A stretch of DNA of 64,000 bases from Desulfocarbo indianensis (GCA_001184205.1 LBMP01000005.1:248001-312000); one strand, 5' to 3'; positions 14,943 to 25,094 are shown, counted from the stretch's first letter. The notes: generated by a model not told the origin, from the letters alone. A program made the numbers and translations.

Positions 14943-17180
14943 TTATGCCTTGCTGACGCTCACCAGGGTCTCATGCATGGCCATGTTGCCGGTGACCGCG
15001 TCGGCCCGGTCCTCCAACAGCTCGGCCAGGCAAGCGCCCTTGCCGTACACGTTTTCCAGCGCCTTGGAGATCACCCCGAAACCGGAATCCATATACACCG
15101 TGTCCGGCCGGGTCTCCTCGGTGATGCGGGCCTTGATGGTCTGCGAACCCACCGGGCTGGTCACCAGCACCTTGTCGCCCTGGGCCAAACCCAGCTTGGC
15201 CGCCTCTTGGGGATGCATCCACAGCGAGTTTTCCTGCTCCAGCTCGCAGAGCAGCACGTTGTTGGTGCTGGAGCTCTGCGAGATGTAGGCGTTGCGGCCC
15301 ACCACCATGCGGTATTTGCCGGCGGGCACCGGCTTGGGCGCGTGGTAGACCGGCATGGGGTCCACGCCGTGCTCCAGATAGCGGTCCACGTACAGCTCCA
15401 CCTTGGTGGAGCGGGTGCGGAAATCCTTGCCCTGGTGCTGGCCGTGGGTGGGGCTCACGTCGTTGTATACCCCTTCTTCCTTGAGCGCCTTGGCCACCTG
15501 GGGCAAGTCCTTGAGCTGGGCCCGGCGGTAGTCCTCTATGGTGAAATCGAAATACTCGCCCAGGCCCAGCCGGCCCGCCAATTCCTTCACGATCCAAAAC
15601 ACCGGCCGGCTCTCGAACATGGGCTCCACCACCGGATCGCGCATCACGATGCCCGAGCAGGCCGAGGAGCCCTGGAAGGACGACACCGGGTCCTGGCGCT
15701 CCAGATAGGTGGGCGCGGGCAGGACCAGGTCCGAAACCCAGGCGGTGTCGCTCATCAAGATATCCACGCAGACCGAAAACTCCAGCTTGGAGAACATCTC
15801 CATGGTCTTCTTGCGGTTGGCCCCGGTCTGCATGGGGTTGGTCTTGTAGTTGAACCAGCCCTTGACCGGATAGGGCTTGCCCTCCAGCACCGCGTCCCGG
15901 GTGTGCTTGAAAGAACCCTCTTCGGGAAACATCATCTGGGCCCGGCCCGCGTCCACCCGGTCCTCGGGGTTGTTATCGTAGAAGGGCGCGGTGAAGCCGA
16001 TGGAGCCGGTCTTTATGGCGCGCGGCAGGGTCAGGCCGCCCTTTTGATCCCAGTTGCCCAAAAGCGCGTTGACTATGGCCATGGAGCGCCTGATCTGGCT
16101 GGAGTCCTCATAATCCGAACTGCGCCGGCCCGGATAGACCATGGCCGCCGGCGCGGCCGCGGCCAATTCCCTGGCCATGCGTTTGATGTCGGCGGCGGGT
16201 ATCTCGCATTCCTTTTCCGCCCATTCCGGCGAATAGGGGCGCAGGTGCTTGGCCAGCTTGTCAAAGCCATGGGTGCGCTGGGCCACGAACTCCCGGTCGT
16301 ACAACTCCTCGGCGATGAGCACCTGGGCCAGGGCCAGGAAGAACGCCATGTCGGTGCCAGGCTTGATGGCGTGGTATTCGTGGGCCAGGGCGGCGGTCTT
16401 GGTGAAGCGCGGGTCCAATACCACCAGCTTGCAGCCGCGCTCCATGGCGGTGACGATGTCGATGCTGTCAGGCGTTACCAGGGCCTCGAAGCGGTTGGCC
16501 CCGGCCATGATGATGTACTTGCAGTTCAGGGTGTCGGGAATGGGCACCACCCCGAAGGTGTCCAGAAAGGCCCGGTTGCGGCTTATCAGGCAGTTGGATT
16601 CGTGGGAGATGACGTTGTAGGAGCCGTAGGCCTCGGCGAAGCGGTGCACGAACACGGACTGGGTGTCGGTGCCCGCGTTGAAGACCGTGCCGCAGGGCGA
16701 GTATTCCTTGGCCAGCTTGCCCAGCTTTTCCGCGGCCAGATCCAGGGCCTGTTCCCAGCTCAGCCGCTGCCACTTGCCTTCGCCGCGAGCGCCCTTTCTG
16801 AGCAGGGGATACTTGAGCCGGTTGGGGTCGTAAAGCTGGCGGATGCCGGCGTTGCCCCGCGCGCAAAGCATGCCGCGCGATTTCAAATAGCGGGGGTTGG
16901 GGTCCAGCTTGCGCACCACCCCGTCCCGCACCCGCGCGATGAGCCCGCATTTGTTGAAGCACATGTCGCAGGCCGAGAAATGCCGGCTCATCTCGGGCGC
17001 GGCCTTGGCGGCCGGAGCGGCGGCCCAGGCCCGCCCGCCCGCCAGCGCTCCCGGTCCGCCCAGGATGCCGCCCAGGGCGGCCGCGCCGCTCAGTTTCAGC
17101 AGCCGCCGCCGGGAAAAGCGCGTTGGCGTATTCGCCGTCAGGGAGCCGGCTCCTTGCGTTTCTTTTTTGCGATCAGACAT
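14943..17180 (-). CDS. Tat-exported molybdopterin oxidoreductase catalytic subunit (PhsA/PsrA/TtrA-like)
   Basis: A 745-residue DMSO-reductase-family enzyme. The Tat signal is SRRRLLKLSGAAALGG (residues 23-38) ending near AWAAAPA. A [4Fe-4S] cluster is bound by C71, C74, C78 and C106. The likely Mo/W ligand is C197 in SHESNCLISR, which places it with the Cys-ligated thiosulfate/polysulfide/tetrathionate branch and not with Ser-ligated DMSO reductases. The C-terminal dinucleotide-binding domain (SLWMHPQEAAKLGL) is present. With the haem, NrfD and ferredoxin partners it would reduce or oxidise a sulfur oxyanion or polysulfide in the periplasm; the substrate is an inference. The ATG at 17180 shares one base with the upstream stop. 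A longer upstream frame overlaps the cytochrome and is rejected. Confidence 0.88.
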   Translation of the reverse strand: MSDRKKETQGAGSLTANTPTRFSRRRLLKLSGAAALGGILGGPGALAGGRAWAAAPAAKAAPEMSRHFSACDMCFNKCGLIARVRDGVVRKLDPNPRYLKSRGMLCARGNAGIRQLYDPNRLKYPLLRKGARGEGKWQRLSWEQALDLAAEKLGKLAKEYSPCGTVFNAGTDTQSVFVHRFAEAYGSYNVISHESNCLISRNRAFLDTFGVVPIPDTLNCKYIIMAGANRFEALVTPDSIDIVTAMERGCKLVVLDPRFTKTAALAHEYHAIKPGTDMAFFLALAQVLIAEELYDREFVAQRTHGFDKLAKHLRPYSPEWAEKECEIPAADIKRMARELAAAAPAAMVYPGRRSSDYEDSSQIRRSMAIVNALLGNWDQKGGLTLPRAIKTGSIGFTAPFYDNNPEDRVDAGRAQMMFPEEGSFKHTRDAVLEGKPYPVKGWFNYKTNPMQTGANRKKTMEMFSKLEFSVCVDILMSDTAWVSDLVLPAPTYLERQDPVSSFQGSSACSGIVMRDPVVEPMFESRPVFWIVKELAGRLGLGEYFDFTIEDYRRAQLKDLPQVAKALKEEGVYNDVSPTHGQHQGKDFRTRSTKVELYVDRYLEHGVDPMPVYHAPKPVPAGKYRMVVGRNAYISQSSSTNNVLLCELEQENSLWMHPQEAAKLGLAQGDKVLVTSPVGSQTIKARITEETRPDTVYMDSGFGVISKALENVYGKGACLAELLEDRADAVTGNMAMHETLVSVSKA

Positions 17181-20100
17181 CAGCGCACCACCATTTTCAA
17201 AGGCATGCTGCGGAAGCGGCCGCCCTTTTCCAAGGGATCGCCAGGATAGCCCAAGGCCTTGAAGTCCAGATAGTCGCGCCGCTTTTCCTGGGTGGCCATC
17301 TGGCCGGGGTCCACGCCCGGCGCGGCCTGATGGCAGCGCAGGCAGCCGTCCTGCCTGGCAAGCGACTGGTGGCAGGCGGCGCAGGAAAGGGCTTCCTTGG
17401 CCGGGGTGACCTCGTGGGTCAGGCCCCAGTACATCACGGTCTCCACGAATCGGTACTTGCCGCTGTAGGCCAGGCCGGCCTCGGCCATGCCCTCGCGGGC
17501 GGCGCGGTCCCAGTCCCAGTATTTCCAGAACCCCTGCCACAGCTTGGGCGCGATGAGATAGTTGTGCACCGCGTCGGCTATCTGGCGGCCCCGGTGCATC
17601 TTGAAGGGATAGATGCGCGAGGCGGGATCGGCGATGCCTCCCACCGGACTGGTGAGGGCGGTCACCGCATTGGGGTCCAGGCGGTCGCCCAGGATGTGGC
17701 GGCGCACGGTGCCGTTGTACCAATGGTATTCCGGCTTGGCCCCTTCGGCCCAGACGAAGCTGCCCTTCATCTTGTTGTAGGTTGGCATGCCGTATTTATC
17801 CTTGCTGGGCGGGCGGTCCTGGCCGGCGGTGGACCAATCCCAGAAAACCTTGGTGGGATTGCCCCGGCCGTAAACCGGGATGTGGCAGGTCTGGCAGGCC
17901 AGGTGGGCGGTGTGCTTGTTGAGGTGATGGTCCGCCAGGGTGCCCGACACGTGGGGCGAATCGGTGTGGCAGTATTCGCAGGAAAGATCGCCCTCCACCG
18001 CCGGCACCGATATGCTGCGGCCCGAGATCATGTGATTGCGGGTCTTGTGGCAATCCTGGCAGCGGAAATTGAGGCCCTTGTCGCCGCCGCCCATGTGCAC
18101 GTCCTGCTCGCGGGTGGGATGGGTGAGCGCGGAACTCAAATCGCCGTGCTTCACCGCGTCGCCGCCGCCGCCCAGGAAATGGCAATTCATGCCGCAGGTG
18201 TCGCGGCTGGGCCGTCCCACGTTTTGGGCCACCTTCAAGAGGTCCACTTTGTCGGCGGGGAAGCCGGCTCCGGTGGGGGTCTTCTTATAGGTTCCCGTGG
18301 TGTCGTGGCACACCAGGCAGTCTATGCGGCCGGCGTCGTTGAAATCGAACTTGGCGTCCTGCCAGCCGTAGCCGATGTGGCAGCTGGTGCAGCGCGGCCA
18401 ATTGCCGTTCAGGTTGATGCAGAAGTTGTTGATGGTGTTGTGCCGCTTGCCCAGATCGATGCGTTTCTCGTGCCCCACGGTGAAGGGCGAGGCCCCCTGC
18501 CAGTTCCAATGGGCGGTTTTCAAGATGGCCTGGCCTTCCTTCTCGTGGCAGGTGAGGCAATTCTGGGTCACCGCCAGGGCGTCGGGCTTGCCCGCAAGCT
18601 TGACCAGCTTGGCGTGGTCGGGCACCTTGCGCGCGTGGCAGGCCAGGCAGTCGGTGGGGGCCTGGGTATCCAGGGGGCGCACCTCCGGGCCCCGGGCCAG
18701 GGCGCTGTAGATGATGGGGCCCCGCACGTGGGGCGTCTGGTCGGCTTCGCGGTGGCAGTTCATGCAGAGCTGGTGATAAGCGCCCTTCAGGCCCGGCGTG
18801 TCCATCTGCCGGGGGTTGAAGGGCTTCTGGTGGCAATGAGCGCAGGAAGCCGGCTTCTGCTTGCGCTGCCGCAATTGGGAAAGCCGCACCGGCTCGCCGT
18901 AGGTGTCGGCCTTGTCGCGGGGCATGCGGTGATGGCAGATGGTGCAGTCCTTGAGCACGCCCGCGTGCTTGCGGTGCATGAAGCGCACCGGCTCGTATTG
19001 ATCGGAATACTGATTGATGACCGGCTGGTTGAGCACGATGAGGGTGGCGGCGTCGCCCACCGAGGGAAACTGGCGGCCCTCCAGGGAGAGCACCTTCTTG
19101 GGCCGCGCTCCCTCCTGGGCCAGGGCCGGCGGCGAGGCCAAGAGCAGCAAGGCCAGAGGCGCCAGGATGAGGCCCGCCACGGTCATGCGCTTGGGCTGGG
19201 CCCCCAGCACCGGGAAGATGAAGACGAACACCCGGTAGAGGAACATCAGGGTGGCCACCAGGCCCACGGTGATGAACACCTCGGCCACCGAGGGGAAATA
19301 GGCCTCGATCTGATAGGGCGGCCGGTAGCTCACCAAGAATACGTTGATGCGGTTCAGCAGGATGCCCAGCACCCACAAGGTGCTGGCGAAAAACAGCCAG
19401 CCCGGCGAGCGGCGCACCTTCTTGAACAGAAGCAGCGCGAAAGGAAACACCACGCCGGCCAGCATCTCCACCAGGAACGAATTGGTCTGATAGGTGCCGT
19501 CCCACAGATAGACGTAGGTGCCGCGCACCGCCATGTCGCCCAGCTTCACCGCCAGATACACGCCCATGAGCACCGGCATGATGCGCGCCAAAGGCGTGAG
19601 CACCTCCATCTCCGGCTTGCGGCCGAAGGACTTGGCCACCAGGAGCGATTCGAAGGCCACCATGGGGTAGCCGGCGGCAAAGGCCGACAGCAGGAACAAC
19701 AGCGGCAGGATGGGCGTGTACCACAGGGGGTGCACCTTGTAGGGCGCGATGAGCATGAGAGCGCCCAGGCTGGATTGGTGCAAACAGGAGAGCACCACGC
19801 CGGCGATGATAAACAGGAACATCATCTTGCCCAGGAAGCGGTCGGCCAGGGCCAGCAGGGATTCCACGGGCCGGTTGAGGCCGCTCAGCAAGCCGGGCAG
19901 GTTAACCTTGCCCTTGAAGCGCTCCGCCACCACGGGCAGGAACTCGATGTACAGCACGTGAAGGTAGATCATCACGCACATGGCAACCTCGAAGAGCACC
20001 GAGTTGGGATTGTGGTTGAACAGCGGGCTGGTGATGTTCCAGTAGCGGCCGATGTCCACCAGGAGGCCCAGCACCACGAAGGTGTAGCCCAGCATGGCGG

Positions 20101-20386
20101 TGAGTAGCGCCGGCCGGATCACGGCGTGGTATTGGTCGCGGTTGAAGATATAGGCGATGAGGCCGGTGGTGAAGCCGCCGGCGGCCAGGGCCACGCCGCT
20201 GGCCACGTCCACCGCCACCCAGATGCCCCAGGGGTACTGGTTGTTCAGGTTGGACACGTAGCCGATGCCGAAGGCGAAACGGGCCACGGCGAAAGCGCCG
20301 CCCACCGCCATGAGGGCCAGCATGACCATGACGCCGGGCGTCAGGAATTTCTCGTCCAGGGGAGCCGCTTGCTCGTGCGCTTTCAT
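17180..20386 (-). CDS. NrfD/HybB-type membrane protein fused to a 13-haem OTR-like cytochrome c
   Basis: A 1068-residue fusion. Residues 1-395 are a polytopic NrfD/HybB-like quinone-reactive subunit (start DEKFLTPGVMV, conserved YPWGIWVAVD at 51-60). At 398-424 lies a stretch that looks like a Sec signal peptide (basic QPKR, hydrophobic core, ending SPPALAQ). The remainder is periplasmic and holds twelve CxxCH motifs plus one CxxxCH (CGMNCH). The first four (from CTICH at 481) form a separate group. The last nine, with NNFCINLNGNWPRCTSCH and CLVCHDTTG, closely follow the octahaem tetrathionate reductase family. It would connect the quinone pool to periplasmic haems and the molybdoenzyme. NrfD and such cytochromes are normally separate proteins. 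It overlaps the upstream gene by four bases. Confidence 0.87.
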   Translation of the reverse strand: MKAHEQAAPLDEKFLTPGVMVMLALMAVGGAFAVARFAFGIGYVSNLNNQYPWGIWVAVDVASGVALAAGGFTTGLIAYIFNRDQYHAVIRPALLTAMLGYTFVVLGLLVDIGRYWNITSPLFNHNPNSVLFEVAMCVMIYLHVLYIEFLPVVAERFKGKVNLPGLLSGLNRPVESLLALADRFLGKMMFLFIIAGVVLSCLHQSSLGALMLIAPYKVHPLWYTPILPLLFLLSAFAAGYPMVAFESLLVAKSFGRKPEMEVLTPLARIMPVLMGVYLAVKLGDMAVRGTYVYLWDGTYQTNSFLVEMLAGVVFPFALLLFKKVRRSPGWLFFASTLWVLGILLNRINVFLVSYRPPYQIEAYFPSVAEVFITVGLVATLMFLYRVFVFIFPVLGAQPKRMTVAGLILAPLALLLLASPPALAQEGARPKKVLSLEGRQFPSVGDAATLIVLNQPVINQYSDQYEPVRFMHRKHAGVLKDCTICHHRMPRDKADTYGEPVRLSQLRQRKQKPASCAHCHQKPFNPRQMDTPGLKGAYHQLCMNCHREADQTPHVRGPIIYSALARGPEVRPLDTQAPTDCLACHARKVPDHAKLVKLAGKPDALAVTQNCLTCHEKEGQAILKTAHWNWQGASPFTVGHEKRIDLGKRHNTINNFCINLNGNWPRCTSCHIGYGWQDAKFDFNDAGRIDCLVCHDTTGTYKKTPTGAGFPADKVDLLKVAQNVGRPSRDTCGMNCHFLGGGGDAVKHGDLSSALTHPTREQDVHMGGGDKGLNFRCQDCHKTRNHMISGRSISVPAVEGDLSCEYCHTDSPHVSGTLADHHLNKHTAHLACQTCHIPVYGRGNPTKVFWDWSTAGQDRPPSKDKYGMPTYNKMKGSFVWAEGAKPEYHWYNGTVRRHILGDRLDPNAVTALTSPVGGIADPASRIYPFKMHRGRQIADAVHNYLIAPKLWQGFWKYWDWDRAAREGMAEAGLAYSGKYRFVETVMYWGLTHEVTPAKEALSCAACHQSLARQDGCLRCHQAAPGVDPGQMATQEKRRDYLDFKALGYPGDPLEKGGRFRSMPLKMVVR

Positions 20387-21321
20387 TCCGCGCCCTCCTT
20401 TACCTGGTCGGCTCCCTCGGGCTTATCGCCGTTTCGCTTCATGAAGCCGGTAAACCACATCACCCCGCCCAGCACCGCGAACAGGCTTAAAGGCAGCGCC
20501 AGATAGCCGGTGACCGCGTGCTGGATGCTCTCGGTGAGCCGGGGCGGGGCCTTGGCCGCCAGCTTGGGGAAGCCGATGTCGGTGAACGGCTCCGAGGCCA
20601 GATAAATCCAGGCCGTGCCGCCCACCTCGGTTTCGCCGTAGATGTGATCCTGGTAGCGCCCCGGATGGTTTTTGATGCGCCAGCGGGCCAGGCGCAAGAG
20701 GTCGGCCCGCTTGCCGAAGGTGATGGCCTCGCGGGGACAGATCTGGGCGCAGGCCGGCAGGCCGCCTTCCTTCACCTGATCGAAGCACATGGTGCATTTG
20801 CGCACCTGGGGGGTGAGCGCCTTGTCGTACTCATAGGCCGGCACCTGGAAGGGACAGGCCACCATGCAATAGCGGCAGCCGATGCACTTGGCCGCGTCGT
20901 AGACCACCGCGCCGCTGGCGTCCTTGGTGAGCGCCCCCACGATACAGGCCGACACGCAGGAGGGGTCGTTGCAGTGCATGCACTGGAACTTGACGAAGGT
21001 GGGCCGCTGACGCCAGGTGAGGGTGCCCAGGTTGCGCGGGTAGTATTTGTTGACCACGGTGTAGGTGGTCTCGTCCATGCGCCGCTCGTTCTCCAGCACG
21101 GCGGTTTCCTCGAAAGGCACCGGGGGCTGGGGAAGCTGGTTGCGCTGGTTGCAGGCCGCCTCGCATTGGCGGCAGCCCACGCACAAGGTGGTGTCCACCA
21201 GGCAGCCCAGGGAATCCGGGCCGGGCGGAGCCGCCTTGGCCTGGCCGGGGCCGGGATTCAGCATGGTGCCTGCCGCGGCGGCCGTGGAAAGCTTCAGGAA
21301 TTTTCTTCGATCGAATCGCAT
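20383..21321 (-). CDS. HybA-like four-cluster ferredoxin with Tat signal and C-terminal membrane anchor
   Basis: A 312-residue protein. The N-terminus RRKFLKLSTAAAAG is a Tat signal. Four [4Fe-4S] motifs follow: CVGCRQCEAAC, CMHCNDPSCVSAC, CIGCRYCMVAC and CTMC with CAQIC. The HybA-typical phrase IYGETEVGGTAWIYL is present. One transmembrane helix near the end (YLALPLSLFAVLGGVMWF) anchors it to the membrane from the periplasm. It would pass electrons between the NrfD-type quinol site and the haem or molybdopterin subunits. The charged tail is cytoplasmic. Its stop overlaps the start of the NrfD fusion (ATGA), so the two are co-translated. Confidence 0.9.
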   Translation of the reverse strand: MRFDRRKFLKLSTAAAAGTMLNPGPGQAKAAPPGPDSLGCLVDTTLCVGCRQCEAACNQRNQLPQPPVPFEETAVLENERRMDETTYTVVNKYYPRNLGTLTWRQRPTFVKFQCMHCNDPSCVSACIVGALTKDASGAVVYDAAKCIGCRYCMVACPFQVPAYEYDKALTPQVRKCTMCFDQVKEGGLPACAQICPREAITFGKRADLLRLARWRIKNHPGRYQDHIYGETEVGGTAWIYLASEPFTDIGFPKLAAKAPPRLTESIQHAVTGYLALPLSLFAVLGGVMWFTGFMKRNGDKPEGADQVKEGAE

Positions 21322-21340
21322 GACGCTACCTCGGGCCGGT

Positions 21341-21577
21341 TCAGCCTTTTTTAATCGTGAGCAGGAAATGGGAGCCCTGATCGCTGGTCTCCAAGACCCG
21401 GTCGGGCGAGGCCGCCAAAAGCCGGCTCATCTCGCCCAAGACATGGGGATCGGAGACCCTCACCCGCAGAACCTGGCCGGCAGCCATGGCGTTGAGCGCG
21501 CATTTGACCTCCAAAAGGCAAAAGGGCCAGCCCACCTGAGCCAGATCCATTTCCCGCGGTTCATCCAAGGTTCCCAT
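21341..21577 (-). CDS. TusA/SirA-like small protein with altered active-site motif (WPFC)
   Basis: A 78-residue protein with the TusA fold pattern: MDLAQVGWPFCLLEVKCAL, GQVLRV, SDP, and the end GSHFLLTIKKG. In TusA the catalytic motif is CPxP; here the aligned residues are W-P-F-C, so the usual sulfur-carrying Cys is a Trp and a Cys stands three places later. It may still carry sulfur on that Cys, or act as a chaperone. It is the first gene of the respiratory operon, which suggests a link to sulfur-compound metabolism. The ATG at 21577 is chosen because GGGAAGGA lies four bases ahead; an upstream in-frame start at 21613 would overlap the -24/-12 promoter. Confidence 0.75.
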   Translation of the reverse strand: MGTLDEPREMDLAQVGWPFCLLEVKCALNAMAAGQVLRVRVSDPHVLGEMSRLLAASPDRVLETSDQGSHFLLTIKKG

Positions 21578-21601
21578 GGCATCCTTCCCGGCGTTTTCTG
21601 G

Positions 21602-21617
21602 GGCAAGAAACATGCCG
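21602..21617 (-). promoter_or_regulatory. Sigma-54 promoter of the sulfur-type respiratory operon
   Basis: On the minus strand the bases read CGGCATG TTTC TTGCC. The GG (21616-21615) and GC (21604-21603) are exactly ten bases apart, matching the -24/-12 consensus at nearly all key positions. Transcription would start near 21591, leaving a short leader with the ribosome-binding site of the TusA-like gene (ATG at 21577). A divergent sigma-54 activator gene stands next door. Confidence 0.72.
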
Positions 21618-21716
21618 CGAGAGGGCCTGACGGACTCGTTGATGATATCTTGTTGAGATAGTTACTTTATTTACTAGAATTGCTTTTGTGGCCAGCGATG
21701 AAGTGAACCGCGCGTT

Positions 21717-21780
21717 TAACATGTGTTTAAGCATCGTCGATAATTATTTATACTGTTGATTAATTTTTAATCACATGTTA
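21717..21780. promoter_or_regulatory. Paired ACATGT palindromes, probable activator sites
   Basis: TAACATGTG (21717-21725) and its exact inverted copy CACATGTTA (21772-21780) are 54 bases apart between centres, about five helical turns. They lie roughly 100-160 bases upstream of the sigma-54 promoter at 21602-21617 and just ahead of the activator gene at 21822. The DNA between is AT-rich, unlike the rest of the window. This layout suits upstream activating sites, possibly with autoregulation. Confidence 0.5.
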
Positions 21781-21821
21781 GATAATTTATTATACGCACA
21801 CACGGCCAAGCGGGGCAAGCC

Positions 21822-23243
<1,422 letters not shown>

Positions 23244-23367
23244 GCGCCGGCCAGACAAGCCGCCCAGCCAGCCTGAGCATCGCCAGGCATCTGAATAGCG
23301 GCGGGCAGGGCAAACGCCGGGCCGGACCGCTGGCAATGCCCAGCGCCCCCGCCAAAGGAACGGCCAG

Positions 23368-24264
23368 ATGATCAAAGCGATAAAATCCATGGCGTTGCTG
23401 CTGGCCGTCATCCTGTTGGACGCGGTGTTTTATCAGGCCTTCATCAGCCCGGTCATCATGCAATGGGGCGCCAGCGCGGAGGAAGCCGGCGCCGCCCTGC
23501 CGGGGGACCGTTTGGCCCCCTTTGCCAGCTCCACCAGGGCCATCACCATTGACGCGCCCCGAGAGACGGTGTGGCAATGGCTGGTGCAACTGGGCGGTGA
23601 CCGGGGCGGGTTTTACAGCTACACCTTCCTGGAAAACCTGCTTGGATACCATAACGACAACGCGATCACCATCGTGCCCGCGTTTCAGGAAATGAAAGTG
23701 GGCCGGGTGGTGCCCTCCACGCCGCCCACCGCCGGGGGCTCGGACAAGATAAGCTGGCCGGTGGTCGGCGTGGAGCCTGGGCGCTCTTTCGTGCTGCAAG
23801 GCTGGGGGGCATTCGTGCTGCGGGAGGCGGGGCCGGCCCGGACCCGCCTCTTGGTGCGCACCCATGGCTGGGACACCCCCACCCTCCTGAGCAAGGCGGA
23901 GTACTTTTTCATCATGCCCTTGCATTACCTCATGGAGCGGAGAATGCTCATGGGCATCAAGGACCGCGCCGAGCGCGGCCCCGGCGCGCCGCTTTCTCCC
24001 CTGGGCGATTACCTCTGGGCCGCTGGCCTATTCCTGTCCGCCGTGGCGCTTATGGCCCTGGTTTTCTTGGCGCGAGGCCCCCTGGGGGCGCTTTGGGCGC
24101 TGGGCTACAGCTTCCTGTGGCTTTGGGCCGGCCTGGTCCTGGCTCCCCTGCCGGTCTTTGCTTTGGCCCTGCTGGGCCTGGGAATCGCGGCCGTCTTCTG
24201 GGCTTGGTTGGGCAAGCGTGGCGGGTCCGCGGGGGATGGCCTGGGGAAGCGCTTGAAGCTATAA
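23368..24264 (+). CDS. Membrane protein with SRPBCC (START-like) domain
   Basis: A 298-residue protein. One helix at the N-terminus (residues 5-25) is followed by a polyketide-cyclase/START-like ligand-binding domain (about 50-190) beginning STRAITIDAPRETVWQWLVQLG, which is the usual SRPBCC opening. The C-terminus has about three closely spaced helices (215-285). Lipid or hydrophobic ligand binding is typical of the fold; the role here is unknown. AAAGGAAC precedes the ATG. It stands alone after the sigma-54 activator gene, about 125 bases away. Confidence 0.78.
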   Translation: MIKAIKSMALLLAVILLDAVFYQAFISPVIMQWGASAEEAGAALPGDRLAPFASSTRAITIDAPRETVWQWLVQLGGDRGGFYSYTFLENLLGYHNDNAITIVPAFQEMKVGRVVPSTPPTAGGSDKISWPVVGVEPGRSFVLQGWGAFVLREAGPARTRLLVRTHGWDTPTLLSKAEYFFIMPLHYLMERRMLMGIKDRAERGPGAPLSPLGDYLWAAGLFLSAVALMALVFLARGPLGALWALGYSFLWLWAGLVLAPLPVFALALLGLGIAAVFWAWLGKRGGSAGDGLGKRLKL

Positions 24265-24292
24265 AAAATCAGGGCCCCGCTGGAGGCCCTGA
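24263..24292 (-). terminator. Rho-independent terminator downstream of tRNA-Arg
   Basis: TCAGGGCC (24269-24276) pairs with GGCCCTGA (24285-24292). On the minus strand the stem is followed by six T (24268-24263), so it ends the tRNA transcript. It also lies just after the stop of the convergent plus-strand gene and may serve both. Confidence 0.85.
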
Positions 24293-24308
24293 TCTCTTGA
24301 AATCATTA

Positions 24309-24385
<77 letters not shown>

Positions 24386-24520
24386 ATGCTTCACGGCATT
24401 CGGATTTCTACCATAGGCCGGGGGTCTTGTCCATATCGGGCTACCCCGCGCGGGGGCCCTTGGATTATGCTGAAAACAGGCTGGTCGGGCCGTTTCGCCC
24501 CAACCCGGAGGAGGCGCTGA

Positions 24521-25066
24521 ATGCATCACGGCGGCACTGGTCCCGCGCGTTGGCTCATAAGCGCGGGCATGATCATCCTGGCCCTTGTCACGGCGGCTTG
24601 CGGCCGCTACCTGGACCCCGGCCCGGAGCCGGCCCGGCTCACCGTCACCGTGCAGGCCCGCACCGATTCCCAAAGGGTGGATGAGCGGGTGCTGGACCGC
24701 CTGGGCCCGCCGCCTTACACGCCGGGCGGGTTCCATTGGCTGGCGCCCCAGCCGGTTTGGGATTGGGGGGTGTATCTGGTGCGGGGCGAAAGGGACCTGA
24801 GGCCCTTGCAGCCCCTGCCGCCGGCCCGGGTGGAATCGGCGCCCGGCTTCGGCCTCAAGCAAACCGCCACCTTCCTGGCCCCGCCGGGCGAGGGGCTCTA
24901 CCGGGTGCTGGCCGAGGCCTTTCTGGAGCACACCTGGCACGAGGGCGGGCCCTGGCGGGAGTACATCCCCATCGCCTCCCACCAGATGGACATGGAGCTG
25001 GAGATGAAGCCCGGCGAGGAGCGCCGGCGGGTGGTCCTTTTCGAGCCCTTCCAGCCGGTGCGTTGA
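24521..25066 (+). CDS. Putative outer-membrane or periplasmic lipoprotein, unknown function
   Basis: A 181-residue protein with a lipoprotein signal: hydrophobic stretch 12-26 ending LVTAACG, the Cys being the lipidation site. The mature part has many Pro and Trp residues and predicted beta strands (ARLTVTVQARTD, WGVYLVRGERD, LYRVLAEAFLEHTW, MDMELEMKPGEE). I do not recognise the family. GGAGGAGG is placed well before the ATG. It converges with the TRAP transporter genes. Confidence 0.75.
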   Translation: MHHGGTGPARWLISAGMIILALVTAACGRYLDPGPEPARLTVTVQARTDSQRVDERVLDRLGPPPYTPGGFHWLAPQPVWDWGVYLVRGERDLRPLQPLPPARVESAPGFGLKQTATFLAPPGEGLYRVLAEAFLEHTWHEGGPWREYIPIASHQMDMELEMKPGEERRRVVLFEPFQPVR

Positions 25067-25094
25067 TGGTTCGCGCGCGGCGCTTAGGCGCAGT

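Noticed and set aside
14598-17249. 883-residue plus-strand frame opposite the molybdopterin oxidoreductase
   Set aside because: The minus strand encodes a complete enzyme with Tat signal and cluster cysteines; the plus frame is its shadow.
17123-20107. 994-residue plus-strand frame opposite the NrfD-cytochrome fusion
   Set aside because: The minus-strand protein has thirteen haem motifs and membrane helices in frame. The plus translation has low-complexity His/Gln/Gly content.
21681-21700. Second sigma-54 promoter (GG...GC) on the minus strand near TGGCCACAAAAGC
   Set aside because: GG and GC are eight bases apart and not ten. The element at 21602-21617 fits far better.
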